Source of the DNA: Streptomyces sp. XD-27
Lineage (GTDB): Bacteria > Actinomycetota > Actinomycetes > Streptomycetales > Streptomycetaceae
Assembly: GCF_030553055.1 (NCBI RefSeq)
Contig: NZ_CP130713.1
Coordinates: forward strand, 6,014,001 to 6,078,000
DNA length: 64,000 nucleotides
Direction: 5' to 3'
Part shown: piece by piece, positions 41,925-51,214 of the stretch
Layout: every line of letters starts with the position of its first letter
Numbering within the stretch: position 1 is the first letter of the stretch
Made by a program: the position numbers and the translations under genes
Notes under the pieces: generated by a model
What the model saw: only the letters and a program-made list of their open reading frames with translations
What the model was told of the DNA's origin: nothing
Databases searched by the model: none

Positions 41925-43403
41925 GTGCGCTCACGACTCCTTCCGCTGCTCATCGTCCTCATGGCGGGCGTCCTGCTGGCGCTCGGCTTCCCGCTCGCCG
42001 GCAGCATGGCCGCCAGGGAGCAGCAGCGGGTGGTCGTCGACCGGATCGACGACACGGCCCGCTTCGCCGCCATGTCCCAGTTCGTCACTGCCAGTCCCGT
42101 CCGGGCGGCCACCCCCCGCCCGCCCTCCGAGGAGGACGAGCGGCTGTCGGCGCTCCAGGAGGACCTCGACCGCTACTACGACGTGTACGGCATACGGGCC
42201 GGGGTCTTCCAGCGTGACGGGACCCCGCTGGCCCAGGCTCCCGGCGACTGGCGGCTGCCACCCGAGGGGGAGGGCCGGCGCGCCTTCGAGGAGGCCCTGG
42301 CCGGCCGCCGCAGCAGCGGCCCGGACCAGGTCTGGCCCTGGCAGCGGGACCGGCTCGCCGTCGCCTCGCCGGTCGTCCGCGACGGCGACGTCGTCTACGT
42401 GGTGGTCACCGAGTCGCCCACCGGCCCGATGCGCTCCCGCATCCTCGACGGCTGGCTGCTCATCGTCGCGGGCGAGGCCGCGGCCATGCTGGTCGCCGTC
42501 GCCGCGGCGATCCGGCTCACCGGCTGGGTGCTGCGCCCCGTCCGCATCCTGGACTCCGCCACCCACGACATCGCCACGGGACGGATGAAGTCCCGGGTCG
42601 CCGCCGCCTCGGGCCCGCCCGAGCTGCGCCGCCTCGCCCGCTCTTTCAATGAGATGGCCGACAACGTCGAGGAGGTCCTCGACCAGCAGCGGGCCTTCGT
42701 CGCCGACGCCTCCCACCAGCTGCGCAACCCGCTGTCCGCGCTGCTGCTGCGCATCGAACTGCTCGCGCTCGAACTGCCCGAGGGCCACGAGGAGATCGCC
42801 TCGGTACGGACCGAGGGCAAACGGCTGGCCCGCGTCCTGGACGACCTGCTGGACCTGGCCGTCGCCGAGCACTCCACCAGCCAGCTCGCCCTCACCGACA
42901 TCGCCGCACTCGCCGCCGACCGGGTCGGCGCCTGGTTGCCGGTCGCCGAGGACAGGGGCATCGAACTGACCTGTGCCGGGTCCGCGGCCGTTACCGGCTG
43001 GGCCGACCCGGTGGCGCTCTCCAGCGCGCTCGACGCCGTGGTCGACAACGCCCTGAAGTTCACGCCCGAGGGCGCGGCGGTCGAAGTGGCCGTCGCGCTC
43101 GCACCGGACGCCGACGCCGTCACGATCACCGTCGCCGACGGCGGCCCGGGGCTCACCGAGGACGAACTCGCACGTGTCGGCGACCGCTTCTGGCGCAGCG
43201 GCCGCCACCAGAACGTCTCCGGTTCGGGCCTCGGCCTGTCCATCTCGCGCGCCCTGCTCGCCGCGGGCGGCGCCACGATCGCGTACGCCCCCAACGAACC
43301 GACCGGGCTGCGCGTGACCGTCACCGTGCCGCGCACCGGGCCGGAGGAGCGGGAGGGGCCGGCGACACCGGCGGGGCGCGGCCACGGCCCGCTGAAGCGG
43401 TAG
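41925..43403 (+). CDS. Sensor histidine kinase
   Basis: A 492-residue membrane kinase. Two membrane segments (about 5-25 and 175-195) flank an extracellular sensor domain. A HAMP domain follows (about 200-250; GWVLRPVRILDSATHDIATG), then HisKA with phospho-acceptor His in DASHQLRNPLSAL and HATPase with DNALKF, DGGPGL and [13 protein letters not shown]. It partners the OmpR-type regulator upstream. The start is GTG at 41925; no ribosome site is evident because the repeat array occupies the upstream region. The signal is unknown, and the convergent TAXI gene may be related to it. Confidence 0.92.
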   Translation: MRSRLLPLLIVLMAGVLLALGFPLAGSMAAREQQRVVVDRIDDTARFAAMSQFVTASPVRAATPRPPSEEDERLSALQEDLDRYYDVYGIRAGVFQRDGTPLAQAPGDWRLPPEGEGRRAFEEALAGRRSSGPDQVWPWQRDRLAVASPVVRDGDVVYVVVTESPTGPMRSRILDGWLLIVAGEAAAMLVAVAAAIRLTGWVLRPVRILDSATHDIATGRMKSRVAAASGPPELRRLARSFNEMADNVEEVLDQQRAFVADASHQLRNPLSALLLRIELLALELPEGHEEIASVRTEGKRLARVLDDLLDLAVAEHSTSQLALTDIAALAADRVGAWLPVAEDRGIELTCAGSAAVTGWADPVALSSALDAVVDNALKFTPEGAAVEVAVALAPDADAVTITVADGGPGLTEDELARVGDRFWRSGRHQNVSGSGLGLSISRALLAAGGATIAYAPNEPTGLRVTVTVPRTGPEEREGPATPAGRGHGPLKR

Positions 43404-43432
43404 GTCGACAGGCCCCCCAGGCGAACCGCCGG

Positions 43433-43547
43433 GGAGTCAGGGCCTGACCGGCCGGTGGCTCAGTGCCTGACCGGCCGATATCTCAGGGCTTGGCCAACCG
43501 GTATCTCAGGGGTTGGCCGACTGGTATCTCAGGGCTTGGCCGACCGG
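43433..43547. repeat. Five-copy 23-bp tandem repeat at the TAXI gene stop codon
   Basis: The units start at 43433, 43456, 43479, 43502 and 43525, each 23 bp. The last three are nearly identical (TATCTCAGGGCTTGGCC...), the first two more diverged. The unit at 43525 contains the stop codon (43529-43531) and last codons of the minus-strand TAXI gene. The others lie beyond the stop, between convergent genes. Confidence 0.9.
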
Positions 43548-44524
43548 TAGTAGCGCGCGGCGCCCTCGTGCAGGTCCAGCGGGTCGGTGAACACGGCGGT
43601 CCGCAGGTCCACCTTCTGCGCCGCGTGCACCACCTCGCCGATCCGGTCCCGGCTGCGGATGACCGTACGGGTGAGCCCCTCCGTCAGCTCGGCGTCCGCC
43701 CGCTCGGTCGTGACCAGCAGGTTCGCCACCGCGATGGTCTTGGTCGGCCGGCCGCGCTGCGCCTTCGGATAGGTGTCCGGCGGCATCACCGCGGACCGGT
43801 AGTAGCGGGTCGCCTCGCCCTGCCGGTGCAGTGCCTCGGTCAGGTCGCCGAGCTGGACCAGGCGGATCGGGACGTCGTCGGCCAGGTTCTCCAAGGCCGT
43901 GGTGGGCAGCCCGCCCGACCAGAAGAAGGCGTCCAGCTTCCCCTCGCGCAGCAGCCCCGTCATGCGGTCGATGCCGACCCGGCGCGCGTCGATGTCCGTG
44001 ACGAAGTCCAGCCCGGCGGCCGCCAGCAGCCGCCGGGTGATCAGCTGCACGCCCGACCGGTCCTCGCCGACCCCGACCCGCCGGTCCTTGAGGTCCCGCG
44101 CCGAGCGCACCGGGGAGTCCGCGGGGACCACCAGCTGCATGTAGTCGTCGTACAGCCGCGCGCAGGCCCGCAGCCGCTCGGCGCCGTGGCCGCCCTCCGC
44201 GCTGTACGTGGCCACGGAGTCGGCGGTGGCGATGGCGAACGACGCGTCCCCGCGCACCAGCCGCTGGATGTTGTCCACCGAGCCCTGGCTGTGCAGCAGC
44301 CGGACGTCCACGTCCGGCAGGTCCCGGCGCAGGTCGGTGCGCAGCAGCTTGCCGTACTTCTCGTACACCCCGGTGGGCACGCCCGTGGACAGCACGACCT
44401 TGCCGCTGGGCGACGAGCCGCCGCGCAGCGGCAGCAGCCACCACAGCAGCAGCGCGAGGGCCGCGGCGGCGGCCACGGACCGCAGGACGCGGCGTCTGCG
44501 CGGGCGGGCGAGGGCATCGGGCAC
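43529..44524 (-). CDS. TAXI-family TRAP transporter solute-binding protein
   Basis: A 331-residue exported or membrane-anchored binding protein. An Arg-rich start is followed by one hydrophobic segment (VLRSVAAAAALALLLWWLLP) and a TAXI domain (LSTGVPTGVYEKYGKLL; LHSQGSVDNIQRLVRGDASF; FFWSGGLPTTALENLA). No TRAP permease gene is adjacent, so it may act as a ligand-sensing partner of the convergent two-component system rather than in transport; this is inference. GTG at 44524 is favoured by AGGAT eight bases upstream. Confidence 0.83.
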   Translation of the reverse strand: MPDALARPRRRRVLRSVAAAAALALLLWWLLPLRGGSSPSGKVVLSTGVPTGVYEKYGKLLRTDLRRDLPDVDVRLLHSQGSVDNIQRLVRGDASFAIATADSVATYSAEGGHGAERLRACARLYDDYMQLVVPADSPVRSARDLKDRRVGVGEDRSGVQLITRRLLAAAGLDFVTDIDARRVGIDRMTGLLREGKLDAFFWSGGLPTTALENLADDVPIRLVQLGDLTEALHRQGEATRYYRSAVMPPDTYPKAQRGRPTKTIAVANLLVTTERADAELTEGLTRTVIRSRDRIGEVVHAAQKVDLRTAVFTDPLDLHEGAARYYRSAKP

Positions 44525-44648
44525 AGTCACCGATCCTGCCAGGCGTCCGGGCGGGACGGGAGGGGCTGAGGCGGGTGGTCTACGGCACGGTGCGGTGCGG
44601 CCCCCGGTCCGGTCGGGACGTACTCCCGGCACCACCTACCCTGGTTGC

Positions 44649-46183
44649 ATGACCAGCAGCGACCGGAGCGAAGTAGTGGACGAAGTGGGCCTTAAGGGAC
44701 ATACGAGATCCGCACCTACGGGTGCCAGATGAATGTCCACGACTCCGAGCGGCTCTCCGGTCTGCTGGAGGACGCCGGCTACGTCCGGACAGCCGAGGGC
44801 ACCGGCGAGGGCGAGGCCGACGTCATCGTCTTCAACACGTGCGCGGTGCGGGAGAACGCCGACAACAGGCTGTACGGCAACCTCGGCCGACTCGCCCCGA
44901 TGAAGGCGAAGCGGCCCGGGATGCAGATCGCCGTCGGCGGCTGCCTGGCCCAGAAGGACCGCGACACCATCGTCAAGAAGGCGCCGTGGGTCGACGTGGT
45001 CTTCGGAACCCACAACATCGGCAAGCTGCCGGTGCTGCTGGAGCGGGCCCGCGTCCAGGAAGAGGCGCAGGTCGAGATCGCCGAGTCATTGGAAGCCTTC
45101 CCCTCCACCCTGCCCACGCGCCGCGAGTCGGCGTATGCGGCCTGGGTCTCCATCTCCGTCGGCTGTAACAACACGTGTACGTTCTGTATTGTTCCGGCGC
45201 TGCGCGGCAAGGAGAAGGACCGCCGCCCCGGCGACATCCTGGCCGAGGTCGAGGCGCTGGTCGGCGAGGGCGTCACCGAGATCACCCTGCTCGGCCAGAA
45301 CGTCAACGCCTACGGCTCCGACATCGGCGACCGCGAGGCGTTCAGCAAGCTGCTGCGCGCCTGCGGCCGGATCGAGGGCCTGGAGCGGGTCCGCTTCACC
45401 TCCCCGCACCCGCGTGACTTCACCGACGACGTCATCGCCGCGATGGCCGAGACCGAGAACGTGATGCCGCAGCTGCACATGCCGCTGCAGTCCGGCTCCG
45501 ACATCGTGCTCAAGGCGATGCGGCGCTCGTACCGGCAGGAGCGCTACCTCGGCATCATCGAGAAGGTGCGCGCGGCCATCCCGCACGCCGCCATCTCCAC
45601 CGACATCATCGTGGGCTTCCCCGGCGAGACCGAGGAGGACTTCGAGCAGACGATGCACGTCGTACGCGAGGCGCGCTTCGCCCAGGCCTTCACCTTCCAG
45701 TACTCCAAGCGGCCGGGCACCCCGGCCGCCGAGATGGACGGGCAGATCCCCAAGGAGGTCGTGCAGGCGCGGTACGAGCGGCTGGTCGCCCTCCAGGAGG
45801 AGATCTCCTGGTCGGAGAACAAGAAGCAGGTCGGCCGCACCCTTGAGCTCATGGTCGCCGAGGGCGAGGGCCGCAAGGACGACGCCACTCGGCGGCTGTC
45901 CGGCCGCGCCCCCGACAACCGGCTGGTCCACTTCACGCGCCCCGAGGAACCGGTTCGCCCGGGCGACATGGTGACCGTAGACGTCACGTACGCCGCCCCG
46001 CACCACCTGCTCGCGGAGGGCTCGGCGCTCGGCGTACGGCGCACGCGCGCCGGAGACGCGTGGGAGAAGCGCAACGCCGCCCCCCAGCCGAAGCCCGCGG
46101 GCGTGATGCTGGGCCTGCCGACCATCGGCGTACCGGCCCCGGCGGCGAGCCCGGCCCCGGCGGCGGGCTGCGGTTGCGACTAA
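44649..46183 (+). pseudogene. miaB: tRNA methylthiotransferase MiaB, frameshifted near its 5' end
   Basis: A radical-SAM enzyme that methylthiolates i6A37 in tRNA. From 44699 the protein is intact: [15 protein letters not shown] with the first cluster Cys, NTCAVRENA, the SAM motif CNNTCTFC, and a TRAM domain. The start ATG at 44649 begins [16 protein letters not shown] in another frame, and the coding frame is closed by TAA at 44693. One extra G in the run at 44696-44698 gives [13 protein letters not shown] and a normal 511-residue protein. As written, translation could begin only at ATG 44729, losing the first cluster Cys. A sequence error is the likeliest explanation. Its substrate is made by MiaA, encoded at 48416. 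Confidence 0.88.
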
Positions 46184-46202
46184 CGGATCCGAGGGGGCGA
46201 GC

Positions 46203-46643
46203 ATGGCTCGATGGGGGCTGATTGTCGAGGTCAGCGAGCGTCGGGGGGAGGGGAGGAGCTGGTCGGCGTACGTCATGGGCTACGTCGACGGCACGCGGGA
46301 GCAGGCCCTGCGGGAGCTGGAAGCGCACGCCAGGCGGCGCTTCCCGCCGCCCTCGCGCTGGACGAAGCGGACCCAGCTGTTCCGGGCCGGCGACGCGCTG
46401 ATGCTGATCACCGAGCGCGGCATGCACAACCGGTACACCCGGTTCACCGTGGCGGAGCTGCTGTACGACAGCGATGCTCCGCCCGCCTCCGCCGATCCGC
46501 GGCCCCCGGCGGCCGACCTGGAGCCCGCCCCGGAACCCGAGGCGCCCGAGCCGGGGCCGCTGGACGGGGTGCCGGACGAGGCCCGCTTCGACGACGGCGT
46601 GCCGGTCAAGCCGTCCTGGCTCGGCCGCACCGACCTGTCCTGA
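46203..46643 (+). CDS. Conserved hypothetical protein
   Basis: A 146-residue protein. The first ~95 residues form an alpha/beta domain (MARWGLIVEVSERRGEGRSW; TREQALRELEAHARRRFPPP; FRAGDALMLITERGM), and the rest is an acidic Pro/Ala-rich tail. No known catalytic motif is present. ATG at 46203 follows GAGGGGG, 20 bp after miaB on the same strand, so it is probably in the miaB operon. Function is unknown. Confidence 0.78.
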   Translation: MARWGLIVEVSERRGEGRSWSAYVMGYVDGTREQALRELEAHARRRFPPPSRWTKRTQLFRAGDALMLITERGMHNRYTRFTVAELLYDSDAPPASADPRPPAADLEPAPEPEAPEPGPLDGVPDEARFDDGVPVKPSWLGRTDLS

Positions 46644-46683
46644 CGCCCGGCGGCCGGGCGCCCGCCTTGTTAGGGTTCCGATC

Positions 46684-47391
46684 ATGCTCGTAGCCGCCGC
46701 CGTATGCCCGTGCCCACCGCTGCTCGTACCCGAGGTGGCTGCCGGGGCCGCGCCCGAGCTGGCGGCCCTGCGCGACGCGTGCGCCGACGCGATCGGCGTG
46801 CTCGCGGCCGCGCGCCCGGACCGGCTGGCCGTCCTCGGCCCGGCGCCCGGACCGGGCTCGTATCCGCAGGGCGCGCGCGGTTCGTTCCGCGGCTTCGGCG
46901 TGGACGCCGAGGTGTGGCTGGGGCGCGGCGAGGCCGCGACTGCCGCGCCGCAGCTGCCGCCGTCCCTGGCCGTGGCCGCCTGGCTTCTGGAGCGCGCGGA
47001 CTGGGCCGCCGCGCCCGTGACCGGGCTCGGGGTCGGCGAGGTCTCAACGGGCGCGGAGTGCGCGGCGGCCGGGCGGGAGCTGGCGGCCTCCGCCGACCGG
47101 GTCGCGCTGCTGGTGATGGGGGACGGGAGCGCGTGCCGCACCCTCAAGGCGCCCGGCTATCTCGACGAGCGCGCGGCGGACTTCGACGCCGGGGTCGCGC
47201 GTGCGCTGGGCGCCGCGGACACGGCCGCGCTGGCGGCGCTGGACCGGGAGTCGGCGCGTGAGCTGCTGGTGGCGGGCCGCGCGCCGTGGCAGGTGCTCGC
47301 GGGCGCGGGGGAGGGCGCGGGCCTGACCGGCACGCTGCTGTACGAGGACGCGCCGTACGGGGTGGGGTACATGGTCGCGACCTGGTCGTGA
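46684..47391 (+). CDS. Class III extradiol dioxygenase-like protein
   Basis: A 235-residue protein whose start, MLVAAAVCPCPPLLVPEVAAG, and pattern LAVLGPAPG...GFGVDAEVWLGRG recall LigB-type class III extradiol dioxygenases, a family also containing non-aromatic members. Metal-binding His residues at the expected places are not evident (none in the first 60 residues), so enzymatic activity is doubtful. It follows the preceding gene by 40 bp in the same direction. A strong terminator follows. Confidence 0.68.
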   Translation: MLVAAAVCPCPPLLVPEVAAGAAPELAALRDACADAIGVLAAARPDRLAVLGPAPGPGSYPQGARGSFRGFGVDAEVWLGRGEAATAAPQLPPSLAVAAWLLERADWAAAPVTGLGVGEVSTGAECAAAGRELAASADRVALLVMGDGSACRTLKAPGYLDERAADFDAGVARALGAADTAALAALDRESARELLVAGRAPWQVLAGAGEGAGLTGTLLYEDAPYGVGYMVATWS

Positions 47392-47413
47392 CCGCCCGGC
47401 CGGGATCCGGTCG

Positions 47414-47461
47414 AAGCCGTGGACGGCCGCGGAGCATCGGCTCCGCGGCCGTCCACGGCTT
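47414..47461. terminator. Bidirectional terminator with a perfect 21-bp stem
   Basis: 47414-47434 (AAGCCGTGGACGGCCGCGGAG) pairs perfectly with 47441-47461 around a 6-nt loop. It lies between the convergent genes ending at 47391 and 47539, and can serve both strands. Confidence 0.93.
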
Positions 47462-47538
47462 TCAGGCGCCGCCTTGAGGGGACCGCCACGGGTACCTCCC
47501 GGACGAAGTCCGGGGCGGGTCCTTGACGGGGCGGCTCC

Positions 47539-47847
47539 TCACGTACCGGGTTCGCGGTCCTTCCCGGCCTCGGGCGCGGCACCAGGCGGGGTGCCCGGGG
47601 TGCCGGTGTCGGAAGCCCCGGCGCCAGGAGCCCCGGTGTCCTTGTGGGCGATGCGGCCGAGGGCCTCCTTGGCCTTGCCCGTGCCGGTCCCGATCCGATC
47701 GCTGTACTTGCCCTTGGTCTTGGTGTCGACGGTCTTCGCGGCCTTGTCGAGACCTCGCTCGATCTTGTCCTCGTGCTGGTGCACGAAATCGCCGGCCTTG
47801 CCCTTCACGCGGTCGGCCTTGGCCTTGAGAGTGTCCAGCAGGCCCAT
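47539..47847 (-). CDS. MT0933-like antitoxin family protein
   Basis: A 102-residue protein. The first ~65 residues match the Lys/Asp-rich helical MT0933/Rv0909-type family (MGLLDTLKAKADRVKGKAGD; KIERGLDKAAKTVDTKTKGK). The tail is Pro/Gly/Ala-rich and disordered. The family is annotated as antitoxin from a mycobacterial pair, but no toxin gene lies beside it here, and many Streptomyces carry it alone. Its role here is thus open. Confidence 0.78.
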   Translation of the reverse strand: MGLLDTLKAKADRVKGKAGDFVHQHEDKIERGLDKAAKTVDTKTKGKYSDRIGTGTGKAKEALGRIAHKDTGAPGAGASDTGTPGTPPGAAPEAGKDREPGT

Positions 47848-47940
47848 GAGCCACCTTCCCTCATCACGGAACGTACGTACCGAAAACGTACGTCACGCCG
47901 CATACCCCACATTCATCGGGTTATGGGCGCCCTCGCGGCA

Positions 47941-48228
47941 TCAGGTGCGGGCGCCCTCGCCGGCCTCGCTGTCGGCCGCCTCGTCCGCGCCCTGCTGCTT
48001 CGGAATGTCGACGCCGTCGCCCGCATCGGTCGTCCCGACCGGTTCCTCCTCCCCTGTCGGGCCGGTGTCTTCGGCGGCCGTGTCCTCGGTGGCCGCCGAC
48101 GGTACTTCCTCCGTCGCCGGGTCCGCGGGTTCCTCGGCCGAAGCCGCCGCGACCGCGGCCTCCTCGGTCGGAGCCTCCACGGTCAGAGCCTCGGACTTAC
48201 GGCGGCGAAACATTGAAAAAACGCCCAT
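47941..48228 (-). CDS. Small acidic hypothetical protein
   Basis: A 95-residue protein with a basic start (MGVFSMFRRRKSEAL) and a long acidic, Glu/Ala/Thr-rich disordered tail. Streptomyces homologues are often labelled gliding motility protein without evidence. GGAG lies 5 bp before ATG 48228, supporting expression. It is divergent from miaA (187-bp gap). Function is unknown. Confidence 0.7.
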   Translation of the reverse strand: MGVFSMFRRRKSEALTVEAPTEEAAVAAASAEEPADPATEEVPSAATEDTAAEDTGPTGEEEPVGTTDAGDGVDIPKQQGADEAADSEAGEGART

Positions 48229-48415
48229 AACTACTCCATATACCTTACTCGTGTGGGCGACATTCCGTGCCGCCGTCGGAGCGCCTCCTCGCGCCGCTGC
48301 CGGACCCCGTCCGCCGCACCGGCCCTCGGCGCTCTCTGTCGGGGCAACGACCCCGCACCCCGCATGTCACGTCGCCCGTTCGAGGGGCACTTTCGATGTT
48401 TGCGAAACTGGTCCC

Positions 48416-49353
48416 GTGAACAGCGCAGTTCCCGCACCCCGAGTCATCGCCGTCGTCGGCCCCACCGCCGCCGGCAAGTCCGACCTCGGCGTCGCCCTCG
48501 CCCGCCACCTCGGCGGCGAGGTCATCAACGCCGACTCCATGCAGCTCTACCGCGGCATGGACATCGGCACCGCCAAGCTGACGGAAGAGGAACGGCAGGG
48601 GGTGCCCCACCGACTGCTCGACATCTGGGACGTCACCCAGACGGCGAGCGTCGCCGAATACCAGCGGCTGGCCCGCGCCGAGATCGACCGGCTGCTCGCC
48701 GAAGGCCGCACCCCCGTCCTGGTCGGCGGCTCCGGCCTGTACGTACGCGGAGCCATCGACGCCCTGGAGTTCCCCGGCACCGATCCTGCCGTCCGGGCCC
48801 GGCTGGAGGCCGAGCTCGCCGAACACGGCCCCGGCGCGCTGCACGCCCGGCTCGCCGCCGCCGACCCGGAGGCCGCCCGCGCGATCCTGGCCGGCAACGG
48901 CCGCCGGATCGTGCGCGCCCTGGAGGTCATCGAGATCACCGGCCGCCCTTTCACCGCCAACCTGCCGGGTCACGAGGCCGTCTACGACACGCTCCAGATC
49001 GGCGTGGACGTCGAGCGGCCCGAACTGGACGAGCGGATCACCCTGCGCGTGGACCGGATGTGGGAGGCCGGACTGGTCGACGAGGTGCGCCGGCTCGAAG
49101 CCGAAGGCCTGCGCTCCGGCCGTACCGCCTCCCGCGCGCTGGGCTACCAGCAGGTGCTCGCGGCGCTCGCGGGGAGTGCGACGAGGACGAGGCCCGCGCC
49201 GAGACCGTGCGCGCCACCAAGCGCTTCGCGCGCCGTCAGGACTCCTGGTTCCGCCGCGATCCGCGCGTCCACTGGCTCAGTGGCGCCGCCGAGAACCAGG
49301 GGGAACTCGCGGCAAAGGCGCTGATGTTGGTCGAACGAGCGGTCACAGCCTGA
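48416..49353 (+). pseudogene. miaA: tRNA dimethylallyltransferase MiaA, frameshifted near its 3' end
   Basis: Transfers the dimethylallyl group to A37 of tRNAs reading UNN codons. Features are the P-loop VVGPTAAGKSDLGV, NADSMQLYRGMDIGT, LVGGSGLYVRGAID and RALGYQQVLAALAG. After ALAG at 49171-49174 the frame shifts. The conserved end (ECDEDEARAETVRATKRFAR, RRQDSWFRRD, to 49353) is in the next frame. One added G in GGGG at 49171-49174 restores 312 residues, the family length. As written the frame runs out to 49324 in unrelated sequence and loses the tRNA-binding C-terminus. The start is GTG at 48416. A homopolymer miscall is likeliest. Confidence 0.88.
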
Positions 49354-49460
49354 TCACGTGATTGCATCGGGACGCCTCGTGTGTCAATAGCGCCCCTTGG
49401 TCCGTGCCATCATCGACCTCGATCGTGCCGTGGTGTCTGGAGTTGGGAGGGCGTGTGGCG

Positions 49461-49988
49461 ATGGAGGCCGGCCCTCGCGACTCGTCGCAGCAGCCGCTGA
49501 ACGATCCGGAGACACTCATTCCGGACGGGCTGGATGTACCAGGCGATCCAGATGCGCTGGATGCACCGCGCGATCCCGACGTGCTGGATGTACCGGGTGA
49601 TCCGGACGGCGCTGAGGTCGCCGACGGCCCCGAGGGCGCGGCGGGCTCCGGAGAGTCGTTCCGCGACCTGCGCCCCCCGCGTCGTCTGCGGATCTGGCAG
49701 ATCGCCCCGATCGTGGGCCTGGCCATCCTCGGCTCCCTGATGTTCGCCTTCCCGCTCGCCTTCGAGTTCGGCGACGGCGGCGCCGTCGTCGCCATGCTCG
49801 GCCTGCTGCTCAGCTGCTGCGCGGCGGGCTGGGGGCTGATGGCGGCGCGGCGGGTCGGCTACACCTGGCCGGGACTGCCGCCGCGCGGCTCCGGCCGCCG
49901 CCCGGACTGGCGGTTCGTCGCCCTGTACGTCGCGGTCGTCGGCCTCATGGCCGCCCTCGCGATCCTGCGGGTCGCGCGACTGCGCTGA
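49461..49988 (+). CDS. Membrane protein with nonapeptide repeats
   Basis: A 175-residue protein. The cytoplasmic N-terminal ~75 residues are acidic and contain three tandem nonapeptides of the form LDVPGDPDx. Three membrane helices follow (IWQIAPIVGLAILGSLMFAF; AVVAMLGLLLSCCAAGWGLM; FVALYVAVVGLMAALAILRV). ATG at 49461 lies nine bases after GGGAGGG; GTG at 49455 is the alternative. A hairpin at 49988-50013 may end the transcript. Function is unknown. Confidence 0.72.
   Translation: MEAGPRDSSQQPLNDPETLIPDGLDVPGDPDALDAPRDPDVLDVPGDPDGAEVADGPEGAAGSGESFRDLRPPRRLRIWQIAPIVGLAILGSLMFAFPLAFEFGDGGAVVAMLGLLLSCCAAGWGLMAARRVGYTWPGLPPRGSGRRPDWRFVALYVAVVGLMAALAILRVARLR
49530..49610 (+). repeat. Three 27-bp in-frame tandem repeats
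   Basis: The units start at 49530, 49557 and 49584, each beginning CTGGATG and encoding a nine-residue Asp/Pro-rich unit. They preserve the reading frame of the membrane protein gene. Confidence 0.9.
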
Positions 49989-50081
49989 CCGCTCCCGCGT
50001 CGGCGGGGGCGGTACGGCCGCCTTATCAGCGCGGCCGACCGGGGCGCCGCCCCGCACGCGGCGGACCCGTAAGATCGAGGC

Positions 50082-50957
50082 GTGAGCACCACGCGACCCC
50101 TGTCCTTCCTCAAGGGCCACGGCACCGAGAACGACTTCGTGATCGTCCCCGACCCGGACGGTGCCCTGGACCTGACCCCCGCCGACGTCACCCGCCTCTG
50201 CGATCGCCGGGTCGGCATCGGCGGCGACGGCCTGCTGCGCGTCGTGCGGTCCGCGGCGCATCCCGAGGCGCGGGCGATGGCGGACGAGGCCGAGTGGTTC
50301 ATGGACTACCGGAACGCCGACGGCTCCGCGGTCGAGATGTGCGGCAACGGCGTCCGGGTCTTCGCCCGCTATCTGCGGCATGCCGGGCATGTGGCGTACG
50401 GCGACCTCGCCGTCGCCACCCGGTCAGGTGTGAAGCGCGTGCACATCGCCAAGGACGGCGACGTCACCGTCGCCATGGGCCGGGCCCGACTGCCCGACGG
50501 ACAGGTCACCGTGACCGTCGGCGGCCGCAGTTGGCCCGCCCGCAACGTGAACATGGGCAACCCGCACGCCGTCGCGTTCGTCGAGGACCTGGACCACGCG
50601 GGCGACCTGTTCACCGAGCCCCCGTACCGCCCCTCCGACGTCTACCCCGACGGCGTCAACATCGAGTTCGTCGTGGACCGCGGCCCCCGCCATGTCGCCA
50701 TGCGCGTCCACGAGCGGGGCGTGGGCGAGACCCGCTCCTGCGGCACCGGCGCCTGTGCCGTCGCGGTGGCCACCGCGCGCCGGGACGGCGTCGACCCCGC
50801 GGTCACCGGCGTCCCCGCCGTGTACACCGTGGACGTGCCCGGCGGCAGCCTGGTGATCAGTGAGCTGCCGGACGGGACGGTGGAGATGACCGGCCCCGCA
50901 GTGATCGTCGCCGAGGGCACCATCGCCCCCGAGTGGTGGGCCGCGTCGGCCGTCTGA
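50082..50957 (+). CDS. dapF: Diaminopimelate epimerase
   Basis: A 291-residue enzyme that interconverts LL- and meso-diaminopimelate for lysine synthesis (LL-DAP enters Streptomyces peptidoglycan). The two catalytic Cys are Cys87 in MCGNGVRVFARY and Cys220 in ETRSCGTGACA. KGHGTENDF and GNPHAVAFV are further family motifs. GTG at 50082 starts at the conserved N-terminus. It follows the membrane protein gene by 93 bp. Confidence 0.97.
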   Translation: MSTTRPLSFLKGHGTENDFVIVPDPDGALDLTPADVTRLCDRRVGIGGDGLLRVVRSAAHPEARAMADEAEWFMDYRNADGSAVEMCGNGVRVFARYLRHAGHVAYGDLAVATRSGVKRVHIAKDGDVTVAMGRARLPDGQVTVTVGGRSWPARNVNMGNPHAVAFVEDLDHAGDLFTEPPYRPSDVYPDGVNIEFVVDRGPRHVAMRVHERGVGETRSCGTGACAVAVATARRDGVDPAVTGVPAVYTVDVPGGSLVISELPDGTVEMTGPAVIVAEGTIAPEWWAASAV

Positions 50958-51214
50958 CGCCCCACCCGACGGCGCCCCGGCGCCCGACCGCGGGCGTCCC
51001 ATGCTCAACGGCAGCCTCGCTGCGCCCAAGCGCGCTCGGCCAACACTCAAGCGGGACTCTGCCCATAACCGAGTTTCGGGAGAAATAACTCGCTCGAATG
51101 GGTGATCCGTTTCACTCTCGGCGAGAGCCGGTCGGCCGTGCGTGATGGGCTCGATAGCATCAAGCACCGGCCCCGGGGGCGAGCCCACGCCGGTCGATCT
51201 TGCCGGAGGTGCCC

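Noticed and set aside
47539..47847. A toxin-antitoxin pair based on the MT0933-like gene
   Set aside because: No toxin-like gene is adjacent. The next minus-strand gene (47941-48228) is a disordered acidic protein without toxin features.
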